DNA of 64,000 bases from Gonatopus flavifemur (Eukaryota; Arthropoda; Insecta; Hymenoptera; Dryinidae), in assembly GCA_018340375.1 (NCBI GenBank), contig JAFFJZ010000007.1:4278001-4342000 (forward strand), read 5' to 3'. Below, one piece after another: positions 11,229 to 21,975 of the stretch. Each line of letters opens with the position of its first letter. Within the stretch, counting starts at the first letter, position 1. The notes under the pieces are model-generated. The model ran no database searches and was not told the DNA's origin. It was given only the letters and a program-made list of their open reading frames with translations. The position numbers and the translations under genes were made by a program.

Positions 11229-11539
11229 CCCTGCTTAAGAAATCCGATTTAAACTTATTAGCTCCTCAATCAGTTTGAATCAGATTTTTGTCCATGAATT
11301 TCTCAATTTGATCTCATCCAAATATAATCGGTTTGAATAGGAAATTTCTACTCAATGGAATATAATCAGTAAATTCAAATGTACATGATCCGAATTTCCT
11401 GATTATATCCCATCGAGTAGAAATTTCCTATTCAAACCGATTAGATTTGAATAAGATCAAATAGGAAAATTCCTGGACAAAAATCTGATTCATACTGATT
11501 AACCAGTTAATAGGTTTGAATCGGATTTTTTAAGCAGGG
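11229..11539. repeat. Miniature element, CCCTGCTTAA ends
   Basis: Ends CCCTGCTTAAGAAATCC and GGATTTTTTAAGCAGGG; long inverted arms (GAATCAGATTTTTGTCC / GGACAAAAATCTGATTC) make a near-palindrome of 311 bp. GA flanks both sides. A larger element with CCCTGCTAAA ends lies at 51109-51542. Confidence 0.85.
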
Positions 11540-12380
11540 GAGGGATGTCATGGTAAAACCAACAATCCTCATTTTCCACGGATTTTCATTCAACCATACC
11601 TCATAGCACTATATTCTCAACTATCATGCAAATTAGTAGATGGGTTAAGAACTCTTGACAATATGAAGCAAGTTTCTGTTGATACTGAAGAATTTGTGGT
11701 AATGGAGATTGTTGGTTCCGCTACGACACCTCTTATTTCCCTTTCTATAAATCACTGACTAATGCACATCACTTTTGTGCATTTATTTTCGTTGACCATG
11801 AACGCATTCAATTTATATTCGGAAACTGTCTATGAGCGAATTTTTCTTGATATTTTTCTATTCCTTTGTGTTTGCTATATTTCTAAGATCATTCCCGTCA
11901 TTTTTCTGAGTCTGGGTGAGAACTCCGAATTGTGAAAAGTTCGAGATCTTGGTTAGAAAGAATAGCAGTATACAACTCCTTTCTTCAACTGGGGCTTGGA
12001 ACCATTCAAGATTCGATCTTTTTACATAGACCCATTTTGTCGACCAATTTCATGCCCAAACAACACACAAGTCCCATATGAATTCGGAATATATTTGACT
12101 TCTTCAATTCTAATAGAATCACATTGAGTGAATTCGTAAAGGAGTCTCATAGAATTCATTTGATTCGAAATGAATTCTGCTGGAATTGTTTTTGAATTAA
12201 TATAAGAATTCTCAGAGTATTCAAACAGGATTCAAAGGCAGTACTCAGAGAATATTCGTTATGTCCGCCTGAAAATATCCATAGCGGTATTCAAACAGAA
12301 TCAGAATTCAATTCAGAAAATGATTGAAATGAATTATTATAAATAGTTCGCAAAGTACACGCTCAGAATTCATCTCTTAC
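11540..12380. other. No gene seen
   Basis: AT-rich sequence with many GAATTC-containing words but no supported coding or repeat boundary before the mariner. Confidence 0.5.
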
Positions 12381-12624
12381 CAGGTGTGTAAGTATGAAAC
12401 TGAAATTTTTGTACAGAAAAAACACGTTTATTGTAATGATATGATAAAAAGTAACTTATTCAAAGTATTGTCCGTCGCTATCTATACATTTTTTCCATCT
12501 TTCTGGCAATTTGTGGATTCCGCGCCAAAAGAACTGTTGCTCTTTTGAGGCAAACCAGTCATCGAGCCATTTTCGTACATCTTCGTAAGAAGTAAAGCGC
12601 TGCTCAGCAAGTGCGTGTCCCATC

Positions 12625-12790
12625 CAGTGATGCCAGATTCGGCCGACCGACTCGATGTACCCCCTCCATCATGCTCCACACAATCAAATTCCTTTTGTCG
12701 GTGGTTTCATTGTGTGTGTGTGAAAGTTCTATACAGATGGGTGTTATGGAGAGGGTAAACCGAGTCGGTCGGCCGAATCTGGCATCACTG
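12625..12790. repeat. hAT-like miniature element in mariner
   Basis: 30-bp near-perfect terminal repeats (CAGTGATGCCAGATTCGGCC...) and an exact 8-bp duplication GTCCCATC (12617-12624 and 12791-12798). 166 bp, non-coding. Removing element and one duplication restores the transposase frame locally. Confidence 0.95.
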
Positions 12791-13631
12791 GTCCCATCGA
12801 TGCAAACAAGTAGTAATCGGATGGGGCAAGGTCCGGTGAGTAAGGCGCGTGCTGAAGAATCTCCCAACGGAACGACTCTATCGTTTCCTGGACCTGTTTT
12901 GCTTTGTGTGCTGGTGCATTGTCATGCAGCAAAATCACCTTATGTTGTCTTTGTTGGTATTCTGGTCGTTTTTCACGCAAAACTCGATTCAAATCGATCA
13001 TTTGTTGTCGGTAGCGTTGAGTATTGACAGTTTCCCAGGTTTCAGCAGCTCGTAGTAGATTACGCCCTTCTGATACCACCAAACACACAACATTGTCTTT
13101 CGTCCGTAGCGGTTTGGTCTTGCCGTCGATGTTGATGGTTCACCCGGAGTAACCCATGACTTTTTGCGCTTAGGATTCTCGAAATATATCCACCTTTCAT
13201 CGCCAGTCACAATTCGATGGAGAAATGACTTTCTTTGGAACCTGGCGAGCAGCATTTCGCATGATGTTTTGCGGTTTTCCTGCTGCCTTTCGTTGAGTTC
13301 ATGTGGAACTTATTTCCCCACCTTTTGTATCTTTCCCATGGCTTTCAACCGCAGGGAGATGGCTTCTCGGGTCACCTTTAGCTAATCCGCCAGTTTTTGT
13401 TGTGTTTGAGCGTCGTCTTCGTCCAATAAGGCTTGCAGGTCAGCGTCTTCAAACTTTTTCGGTGGTCTCCCACGTTCTTCGTTCCTGACGTCAAAATCGC
13501 CACTTTTGAACCGTTTGAACCACTCGAAACACTGTGTTTTACCGAAAGCATGCTCACCAAACGCCTCCACAAGCATTCGATGCGATTCGGCTGCGGTTTT
13601 CTTCAGATGAAAACAGAAAAGTAGTGCTGTC

Positions 13632-13778
13632 CAGTGATGCCAGTATTCCCTAGAAAAATCTTCAGATTTTTTGGCATTGGTCATTTCTTTTCAAATTGAA
13701 AATATGATTGGCCGGTTGTACAAGAAATAACCAATCATCAGATGCCGAAGATTTTTCTAGGGAATACTGGCAACGCTG
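13632..13778. repeat. Second hAT-like miniature element in mariner
   Basis: Ends CAGTGATGCCAGTATTCCCT and AGGGAATACTGGCAACGCTG, flanked by an exact 8-bp duplication GTGCTGTC (13624-13631 and 13779-13786). 147 bp. Only the first 11-12 bp resemble the element at 12625, so this is a different family using probably the same transposase type. Confidence 0.95.
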
Positions 13779-13993
13779 GTGCTGTCCGTAAATCGTAATT
13801 TGTTGGGACAAAACTCGACATGTTTATCTCTAATAAACTGATGCTACTCAATGGAACTCGTGTTATTGTGAGTTGGAAATGTTTGTTGGATATCAATACA
13901 ATAACAAGACACCGCTGACGTGATGTGTCGGTAACTGCATCGACATCTAGCGCCACCTATAGGCAAATTCCGGTTTCATACTTACACACCTGG

Positions 13994-14999
13994 TAGAATT
14001 TTATAGGTTATGTCTTTGAAAGTTGAGATGCATTTATTCTACTCACCCAGATGCTAATCATAATACCATAGACATTTGTTGACATCTATGAAATCTGCAT
14101 ATATGTATGAAATGATTGTAGCAAAGGAATAGATTACAGGGTAGAAATAACTATGAATTGTATTTGCATTGATTGGAAATGGTATCCACTACAAGCGCAT
14201 GATTGATAATTTCCTGTGGATTTTGAGGTTAGGTTTTATACATATTTTGAAGAATGACCTCGATGTAATCTTCGTTATGTTATTTGTGCCTTCTGAAATG
14301 ATTTTCTTCTGAAATCTATGATATTTTTATGGTTTTCAATGGAAGGAATTTTGGTATTTGCATGAAGTTTGTTTGGTACAAAACCTCAAAATCTTGATAT
14401 ATCCTCAATTCGATATGAAGTCTAGGGGTTTAACATACAAAATTTCTCTCCGCCTGAAAGAGTATGAGGAGTTTTGAATATCTTGAACATTTATCCAATA
14501 CATATTCAATTACATACTGTGGAAAAAGCTCATAAAACATTTCAATTTGACATCCGGGAACAATTCATGATGAATTCTAAATATATTTTGATTGGAACTC
14601 AAAATGACTTCTTTCAGAATTGTATGGTGAACACAATTGGTTGTGAAGATCAATTCTTTGCTAACGCATGTGATATGTTGATTGAATACCACTATGAACA
14701 GTTTTAGGCGGACATAACTGGTGTTTTCCTTGAACTTCCTATGAATCCGTTTTGAATACTTCCGATGTTTGTGAAGAACTGTTCCGAAAATCTTGGTATT
14801 CCAAACGAATCCTTATGGAATAACTTGTGCTGTCTGGGTTAAAGAATGCAAACATTGAATAAATGTCTTCCGGAACTTATGAGTTATGATGAAAAATATT
14901 TTTTCCCACACCTGCACGGAAAGTTGATGTTTTCTGACCTATTTTGAGGGGAGAAAGTGCTGAATTCCAAGCGAATGTGTCACAGCGGGAGGAAAATAT
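13994..14999. other. No gene seen
   Basis: AT-rich, no supported frame. A GAATTC/CAAATTG-rich part at 14470-14710 has open frames on both strands but no motif. Confidence 0.5.
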
Positions 15000-15125
15000 G
15001 TTCCGCCCGCTCGCAGCGGGAGGAAAGTACTTTCTGCCCGCTCGCAACGGGAGGAAAGTACTTTCTGCCCGCTCGCAACGGGAGGAAAGTACTTTCTGCC
15101 CGCTTGCAGCGGTAGGAAAATACAA
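15000..15125. repeat. 31-bp tandem repeat
   Basis: About four direct copies of a 31-bp unit containing CCCGCTCGCAACGGGAGG and the palindrome GAAAGTACTTTC. The unit is GC-richer than its surroundings. Copies are contiguous with no unique spacers, so it is a minisatellite. The 143-residue minus-strand frame across it is a translation of the repeat. Confidence 0.9.
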
Positions 15126-15284
15126 ACTATCTTTTCATTCTGAAATATGCATATGAATATTTTATATGCAATTAAACAGATGATTTTCACTTTCCTTGCA
15201 GTTGCGGGAAAAAATAGTATGTTCACCTCGGGGAGAAGTGGGAAATTTCCCCCCTTGATGAACAATATACTATTTCTTCCCTTT

Positions 15285-15487
15285 AGGCAGAAAGTGGCAA
15301 CTTCCTGCCCGCTGACCAAAACGGAGTTGCCACTTTCTGGCTCCGTCGGGGAGAAAAATACTATACACACCTCGGGCAGTGAAAAAGAAAGGCTAAGATC
15401 ACATGTTTGTCGGCCTAGGCGAAGCCGAAATACATGTGATTTCAGCCGTTTCTTATTTTACTGTCCTAGGTGTGTAGAATACTATTT
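15285..15487. repeat. Hairpin pair
   Basis: CAGAAAGTGGCAACT (15288-15302) pairs perfectly with AGTTGCCACTTTCTG (15325-15339). Next, AATACTATACACACCT (about 15357) pairs with AGGTGTGTAGAATACT (about 15467), with GATCACATGT / ACATGTGAT inside, giving a hairpin of about 130 bp. Function unknown. Confidence 0.75.
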
Positions 15488-15987
15488 TCAAACCATTTAA
15501 GGAAAAGAATTTTCGCAATCATAAATTCACTGCCAAGAGAAAAAAATTGACGTATTTTTCCACGTAATTCATGACGTTGGAAATCACGTCGAAAACGAGC
15601 GGTCTTACCCTAAGGAATCGATTCTACAGGATGGACCATTTTAAGTGATATAGTAAAATATTTCGAAAACTAGTGGAGATGGAAGAACATGTTTCCAATA
15701 GAAAGTTTGGGGTTCCAGGGGGGAAGTATGCTGCTGACCTTGAAAAATTCTTCAGAGGTAATTTTGGAAGTCATTCGGGGGTCAAGATGGTTTTTTCGAA
15801 CCGGACCCGCATTTTTTTATCATGGCATGTGGAAGCTGGTTTCAAATCCTTTACGAAACACTGTTCATGGACTTCCCTCCGCCCATTATGGTGCGAGTTA
15901 TGGACCATCGGAATTATTGATTAACCACTCTCAGTGCTACCCAGGAACAACGATGCGGACGTGGTAGTTCTCTGTTCCCTCCGGGAT

Positions 15988-16117
15988 GCTTGATTATTGT
16001 GAGTCCCCTTGCCGCTCACTCGTGTGAGCTTGATTATTGTGAGTCCCCTCGCCTTTCACATATGAGGTGCTTGATTATTGTGAGTTCCCTTGCCTCTCAC
16101 ATGTGGAGTGCTTGATA
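15988..16117. repeat. ~41-bp tandem repeat, 3+ copies
   Basis: GCTTGATTATTGTGAGTCCC recurs three times, followed each time by a TTGCC..CTCAC..GTG block; a fourth copy is cut short at GCTTGATAGTG. It sits just beyond the 3' end of the transposase remnant. Confidence 0.85.
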
Positions 16118-16120
16118 GTG

Positions 16121-16849
16121 TTACAATAATTGTTCGAAGTTGTTTCCCTCCACTTGGATACACAATCTCAATTTCCACCGAAAACTTGAAACAGTTGTCA
16201 GTAACACTGATCGGGGTATTTTTGCACAGACAGTGTGGATACGATCGATTATATCTTCCCTCATTGTTGGTTGGGCTCTGAACACTTCATCTTTTAGGGA
16301 TCCCCACAAGCAAAAGTCGAGGAATGTCAAGTCGGGTGAGCGTGGAGGCCACGCAACTGACCCACCTCGTCCGATCCACCTCCCTGGGAAATGATGATCA
16401 AAGTCGAAGAACTAAGGATCGTCAACTAGCCTTGCCTGCGCCTAGTCGCAGAATCTAATCCGAAGTCTCATGCCGTTTGGGTTGAGAGCTTGGGTTGACG
16501 TCATGTGGTATGGTCGATACTTGACATGCTCCAAGATTCTCAAAATAGTGATCCGGGGTATACCAGTTACTCGTGCCAACGATCTGCTACTGATATGAGG
16601 GTCCAAGTGACTAAATCCCAATGAAGTAAGTGCACGGATATCATTCTGATCGTACTGTTGATGTCTCCTATGGCGCATCAATACTCTTCGTCGAGCCCTT
16701 AATTCGAGTCGACGGATAGCCATGGGATTCACAATGTGGCGGTCGGGATACCGATCCCGGTGAGCTATTGCGGCTTCGTTGTAATCAGTCTAACATTCGC
16801 CAAGCACAAGCAACATGTCAACAATTTCAGAGGGTTGATAGTCATTCAT
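16121..16849 (-). pseudogene. Tc1/mariner-superfamily-type transposase, internally deleted
   Basis: The minus-strand frame starts MNDYQPSEIVDMLL (ATG 16849-16847), meets a stop after LVLGEC, and continues with a helix-turn-helix region (SSRSLARVTGIPRITILRIL, YRPYHM) to RIRFCD. It then jumps directly to PPRSPDLTFLDFCLWGSLKD and a C terminus ending NNFEQLL (TAA at 16121). SPDLTxLDF.LWG is the third catalytic Asp region of insect IS630/Tc1/mariner-type transposases. About 300 nt that should hold the first two catalytic Asp are missing, so no activity is possible. TA flanks of the host element agree with this superfamily. The exact family is not assigned. Confidence 0.85.
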
Positions 16850-17650
16850 TTCTTCGATTGAATCGAATGAAATGAATTAACGAATGTAGGTGATTGGATA
16901 CGCGAAGAAAAATAACGATTGTGATGGCCCAAGTTCAGAACCAGTGTGTGGATGATCATGTATTTCCGTGGTCATCTACATAAGAACCAACCATAATAAA
17001 CAGAGATTCGATATTTCTGTGTGTTTATGAATTCTTGATCGTCGCTTTTCTTCGAAAATTGTGACCGATTTCAATGGATATCAGAGTTAATTTTATTCTG
17101 AAGAAGAACGTCAACATAAACGAACGGGAACACTGAGTCTCAGATCATTATGAATGGTAGTTATGTGTTCGGCTTATTACAATCCACTATTGCATTTGGA
17201 ATCCCTTGAATTATTCCATTTAATTCAATCAGGGCTATGAATGAGTGTCGACCCTCAGAAATTGTTGAAAAGTTGCTTGAAACATTGAAAATATTGACCA
17301 TACCTCATAACGTTGATTGAGATGTGCATTCGAACATACACAAATATCTTCCGAACTTTCAGATAATTGACCAATTCACGGTGGCCCCAGTCCACACGCG
17401 TGGTCATCAATAAACTCCGACGGCCCATAATTTGCACCCTAATGGACGAAAGGGAGTCCGTGACCAGTGTTTCGTGAAGGGTTTGAAACCAGCTTTCACA
17501 TGAATGACTTCCAAAATGACCTCCAAGGAATTTTTCAAGGTCAGCACCATACTTCCCCCCTGGAACCCTAAATTTTTTACTGGAAACATTTTTTTCATCT
17601 CCAGTAGTTTCCAGGATATTCGACTATATCACCTAAAATGGTCCAGCCTG

Positions 17651-18222
17651 TACATTAGGCAGGTGATTTTGGGTAAACTCGCTGGCTCCAGCTGATTCCG
17701 TACTCACTGTTTCAATTCATTGCCCCGATTCTCTATGAGTCAAATTTGTTACTGTTGTGATTCCACTAAACCACCCACCCCCAACACGTGACAGTCTCTG
17801 AGATTCGTGATTTTTTTTCCAAATTCTATAGAATAAGCTTCTGTGTCAATGAATCAATTCATTGGATGGCATATATTATGATAGGGCTATTGAATACTCG
17901 AGGCTGATTTTGAACATATCATGGGAGTGGGTCCAGGAAGGCACACTGAAAAAACAATTATCTTTCTCACTACAAAACTGGATGCTACTCGCAGCTCATT
18001 GCTGTGGTAGCGCGAGGTATAGTTAACACAACGATCCATGCAGATGGGAAATAGGATATGTATTGTTGTAAGACGGATACCAGATTGTTCTCACAACATC
18101 ATTACCGTCGTCACGGAGATACCGTTCATTGTTTCTTCCGAATACTTGTCTTAATCGTACAGCATCTTCATAAGCACTAGACTTTTCTCTTCAGTGTGAA
18201 GCCTTCCTGGCGAGGCGGTTAG
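17651..18222. other. No gene; possible degraded element end
   Basis: CACTGAAAAAACAATTATC at 17944 and CTCTTCAGTG ending 18196 could be ends of an old CACTG-type element, but the flanks do not match. Nothing else is seen. Confidence 0.35.
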
Positions 18223-18716
18223 CCACCTAACACATCACAGTCTCTGTAACGAGAACATTGCTGCAACAAGCTGGTTGCGAGTAATTTCACACTCAAGCAT
18301 GTTACAGGTTACATTACATCGGTTACATAATTATATCATGGTGACTACATTGGTGATATATTGGTGGATATTTGTACAACAGCGAAAACATCAAGAAGAA
18401 CGGAACTCAAAATAGATGCAGAGACGATTCAGCAAGTCAAAGAATTTAAATATCTAGGGAGCATAATTACAGAAAACGGTAAAAGCGAAAGAGATATAAG
18501 AGCAAGAATGGCACAAGGGAAACAGACTTTCCACCAAAAGAAACAGTTACTATGTTCGAAGAATATTAGCTTAGCAGTAAGGAAGAAATTCTTGAAGAGT
18601 TACGTTTATTATATAAAAGATGTAATGTGACCTGTTACATGCTTCAGTGTGGAATTACTCCCACCCAGCTTGTTGCAACAACGTTCTTGTTACAAAGACT
18701 GTGATGTGTTAGGTGG
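18223..18716. mobile_element. Long-inverted-repeat element carrying an RTE-like fragment
   Basis: Left CCACCTAACACATCACAGTC and right GACTGTGATGTGTTAGGTGG are complementary and the pairing extends ~100 bp (GCAACAAGCTGG / CCAGCTTGTTGCA; CATGTTACAGGTTACATT / AATGTGACCTGTTACATG). The loop carries an RTE-like reverse transcriptase fragment. A third copy of the right arm lies directly at 18785-18884. No clear target duplication. Confidence 0.7.
18361..18610 (+). pseudogene. RTE-like reverse transcriptase fragment
   Basis: About 83 codons (from ICTTAKTSRR through VKEFKYLGSIITENG to KKFLKSYV) match the region downstream of the polymerase motifs in the other RTE-like copies here (20200-20450, 62450-62690, 49710-49960 minus). 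It is truncated on both sides and has neither FADD box nor 3' end. Since it sits exactly between the arms of a fold-back element, capture by that element is more likely than independent insertion. Confidence 0.8.
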
Positions 18717-18886
18717 GTACTGGCTGGTATGAGTGTAACATCGCGTCCAGATTTGTGATATACCTACCACAGAATATTGATATAACACATTTAATGTGAT
18801 CTGTTACATGCTTGAGTGTGAAATTGCTCGCAACCATCTTGTTGCAGCAACGCGGTCGTTACAAAGACTGTGATATGTTGGGTGCA

Positions 18887-20961
18887 GTGCTGCCACAATT
18901 AAAACAACGAGCTGTTACGATTTTTGAATTCTAATGTTGCTCAATTTGATCTACGGGGAATGAACACCGGGTCGAATCCAAATCATGATCATTATTCCGA
19001 ACTTTGATTTGGACGCATATTTCAACTTGGATCCACATAACAAGTTGAATGTTATCAAGGTCTTATTTTCATTCGATTTTTGTTAGAACAAAACCAGTAG
19101 ACACTGTGATAGTTCAAGTACACATGCCGACATCTGCGTGCTCAGAGGAAGATATCGAGAAAACGTACGATGAAATAGAAGAGGTGATAGGATATGTAAA
19201 GGGAGAAGAAAATTTTATGATCATAGGCGACTGGAATGCGGTAGTCGGGCAAGGAAAAGAAGGCAATATAACAGGAGATTTCGCGTTGAGGAGAAGAAAT
19301 GAAGGAGGACAACGTTCAATCGAATTCTGTGGAAGCCATAAGATGGTTATTACCAACACATCATTCAAAAATCATCCAAGAAGAATCTATACTTGGAAAA
19401 TGCGAGGAGATACAGCAAGATACCAAATTGATTACATATTAGTGAAACAAAGATTTAGAAACCAAGTGAGAAGCTGTAAAACTTATCCAGGCGCGGATAT
19501 AGATAGTGATCACGATATGTTGCTGATGGAATGTTCTCTGAAATTCAAAGCTCTGAAGAAGGAAAGGGAAATGCAAAAAGATGGAATTTGAAGAATTTCA
19601 AACAAGAACGAACACAAGAGGCATCCAGAGTGATGTTGGACAAAGAATTGGAGTGGATTAAACAGAGAGTAGATTAGCAGAACATCTGTTCGGTTTTAGG
19701 AAGAATAGAGGAACGCGGGAAGCAATATTAGCACTCAGAACAGTAGGAGAGAAAAGTCTAGAGTTGAAAAAGTCTGTGTGTATAGGCTTTGTAGGTATAC
19801 AAAAAGCATTCAATAATGTTGATTGGGAGAAAATGTACAAGATTTCAAAAAAGGTAGGGATCAATTTCAAGGATGGGAGGATGATATATGAATTATATAG
19901 GAATCAAACCGCAATAATAGAAATAGAGGGTCAAATAAGAGAAGCACAAATTAAAAGAGGAGTGAGACAAGGATGCTTACTATCACCATTGATTCCACTT
20001 CGTCTATAGAAGAAGCGATGAACGAAGTGAAGGAGCGAGTACAATTGAAACCACAGATTCAAGGTGGAAATGTAAGCATGTGGAGATTCGTGGATGACAT
20101 AGCTTTATGAGCTACGAGTGGTGCTGGGTTAGAAAATATTCTCAACATTATCGAAACAATATCACTAGGAAACTATTGTATGAATATAAATAAGGACAAA
20201 ACGAAATTCATGATTTGTACAACAGCGGAAATATCAAGAGGAACGGAAATCAAAATGGATGCAGAGACAATTCAGCAAATCAAAGAATTTACATACCTAG
20301 GAAGCATAATTACAGAAAACGGTAGAAGCGGAAGAGATATAAGAGCAAGAATAGCAAACGGAAAACAAGCTTCCCACCAAAATAAACAGTCACTATGTTC
20401 GAGAAATATCAGCTCAGCAGTAAGAAACAAATTCTTGATGAGTTACGTTTGGAGCACAGCATTATATGGTTGCGAAACTTGAAAAATTGGAAAAACGGAC
20501 CAACGAAGGCTTGAAGCTTCAGAAAAGTGGTGTTATAGAAGGATGTTCAGAGTAAAGTGGATAGGGAAAGTAATAAAAAATGAAGAAGTACTTGAGAAGG
20601 TAAATGAAGAAAGAAGTCTTTTGAGAGATGTCGTGAAAAGAAGAAGTAATCTGATAAGCCACACATTAAGGCGTGATAGCTTATTGAAAACAATTTCGGA
20701 AAGAAAAATGAATGGTAAAACTCGAAAAGGTAGACCTAGATTGTGTTATATGAAGCAAATTATACAAGATGAGGTTTGTCATAGATATGTAGAAATTAAG
20801 GGATTCGCGTATGATAGACAGGGTTGGAGGATTCCATCAAACCAGTCATAAGACTGATCACTTCATGATGATTTTGTTACTACGAAGGCATTGATTTCCA
20901 AGTGAATGAAGCTGGAATCTAAAAATCGTGACAGCTCGTTTTGAGGAACGCGGCAACACTA
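18887..20961. mobile_element. hAT-like element with an RTE-like insert
   Basis: Left CAGTGCTGCCACAATT and ACGAGCTGTTACGATTTTT, right AAAAATCGTGACAGCTCGT and CGGCAACACTA, form ~41-bp imperfect terminal repeats. The flanking 8-mers GTTGGGTG and GTTGGCAG agree at 6 of 8. Only ~180 bp on the left and ~90 bp on the right belong to the hAT-like element; the rest is retrotransposon. Confidence 0.7.
19049..20851 (+). pseudogene. RTE-like retrotransposon polyprotein, internally deleted
   Basis: The first part (to 19591) is an endonuclease of the APE-like family: motifs MIIGDWNA, RIYTWK, YQIDYIL and SDHDML are present, though the N-terminal part is missing. A frameshift and a deletion of several hundred bases then join it to the reverse transcriptase (AEHLFGFRKNRGTREA, VRQGCLLSP). 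In motif A the expected Asp is replaced (GFVGIQKAFNN). The FADD box reads FVDD (near 20088). Stops follow at DIAL and near WKIG. The C terminus ends WRIPSNQS with TAA at 20849-20851, then a TGATGAT-type tail. Non-functional. Confidence 0.9.
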
Positions 20962-21975
20962 GTTGGCAGCACCTATATTGAATCGTTCAGTTCCACAACT
21001 GGAATTCGATTCGGAATCAAATTCGAGTTCCAGAAACTCAGTGATTCCTGAGTGAAAGGCCCTTTGGTTGGACTAACATGAAGCATCACAACGTCCCTTC
21101 CGGCGGAGAGCCCATAACGACAAAGCCAAATGTAACATATATAGGAATTTGTCGCTGATTTGTCACCGCATTAAGAATTTTGTCGCTCCCCTAGAAGCCG
21201 GAAAAATCGAGGGTTTTCTAACGGAAGTCTTCCGCTGGAAAGCCCGAAGTGCTGAATTGGGTGGGATGGGTTCAAATTGCCATAGAAATTTGTTGCTCTT
21301 TAGTCGCTGAAATTTGACCCCAATTAGAACACTGTTGGCCCAGTCATTTTCGAGAAAAACAAGAATAACTGAAATTGGAGTGGTGGACATGTCAGAGACA
21401 AGTATAAAGGCGAGTGGCACAGGAAGAATCAATTGACCGCTGTCTAGATTAATACACATGACTATAAGATGCGAGTGGGGATGCGGAAAGAACCTTGTAA
21501 CATACTTCTGACATACTTGTATCATGGATGTAACAAACTTGTGGGGAGGGTGATTGCACGGATTAGAAGAATCGGATGCGGACTGAAATGTACACGATCG
21601 ACTATTGTCTTGATCGACTTGGACTGACTGACTCGATTATATTCTGGATTATATAGAAACGTTTTGGAGTGGATAAGGGTGGAGAGAAGTGTAAGATAAT
21701 GACGGACAAGAGATTGGATGATCAAACATGCACTGAAAGAGTTGAAATGAGTGATTCCTACATTGTGAAGGGTGGATGTGGAATTTTCACCCAGATGTGG
21801 GGGCAGCAAAAATCCCCCCTGAGGTTTAATTCCTCCAAAATATGGGAGGAATGAATCTCCCCAACGTGGGGTACTTTTGCTGCGACCAAACTTTTGAGAG
21901 AACTCCACTTACGTTTTTCTGGGTCCGTAATCAAAATTCTGACTATGTTCTTCAACTGTGTGATCGAATAGGCAT

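Larger units (their letters stand above)
12456..13821 (-). pseudogene. mariner transposase, inactivated
   Basis: The minus-strand reading starts at MSSFVPTNYDLRTA (ATG at 13821-13819), continues with LLFCFHLKKTAAES and WFKRFKSGDFDV (helix-turn-helix region), and ends GQYFE with TAA at 12456. The DD34D catalytic triad is visible: VTGDERW, LLHDNAPAH and SPDLAPSDYYLF, with 34 residues between the last two Asp. Motifs and length match the mauritiana subfamily of mariner. It is dead. Insertion 13632-13778 splits the N terminus after residue 14. Insertion 12625-12790 splits it after YLFASMG. There are two in-frame stops (after QQKLAD, and at the Trp before VPHEL) and a frameshift near 13030. The terminal repeats look intact and might still be cut by a transposase supplied elsewhere. 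Confidence 0.95.
12381..13993 (-). mobile_element. mariner element, mauritiana-like, broken
   Basis: Perfect 21-bp terminal inverted repeats (CCAGGTGTGTAAGTATGAAA plus one base), each flanked by TA, delimit 1613 bp. Two nested hAT-like miniature elements (166 and 147 bp plus their 8-bp duplications) account for the excess over the ~1.28 kb usual for mariner. The transposase is on the minus strand. Confidence 0.97.
15627..17650 (-). mobile_element. TA-target DNA transposon with long inverted arms, deleted
   Basis: Ends CAGGATGGACCATTTTAAGT and ACCTAAAATGGTCCAGCCTG, with TA on each side. Complementarity continues for ~300 bp (TTGGGGTTCCAGGGGGGAAG near 15708 matches the complement near 17560). 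The interior holds a truncated transposase and a 41-bp tandem repeat. 2024 bp. Confidence 0.85.

Noticed and set aside
12611..13027. 138-codon plus-strand frame
   Set aside because: It is a shadow of the mariner transposase plus a nested miniature element on the opposite strand.
15000..15125. CRISPR-like regular repeat
   Set aside because: The 31-bp units are contiguous with no unique spacers, and the surroundings are eukaryotic transposons; it is a minisatellite.
14939..15370. 143-residue minus-strand frame
   Set aside because: It is a translation of the 31-bp tandem repeat and hairpins with periodic residues and no conserved domain.
17944..18196. CACTG-ended miniature element
   Set aside because: Ends are only partly complementary and the flanking bases do not match, so boundaries could not be supported.
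21163..21525. 120-codon frame, with a near-identical one at 26695-27012
   Set aside because: Both lie in the fold-back arms and are the same arm sequence in opposite orientation; no protein motif. Kept only as weak possible coding remnant.
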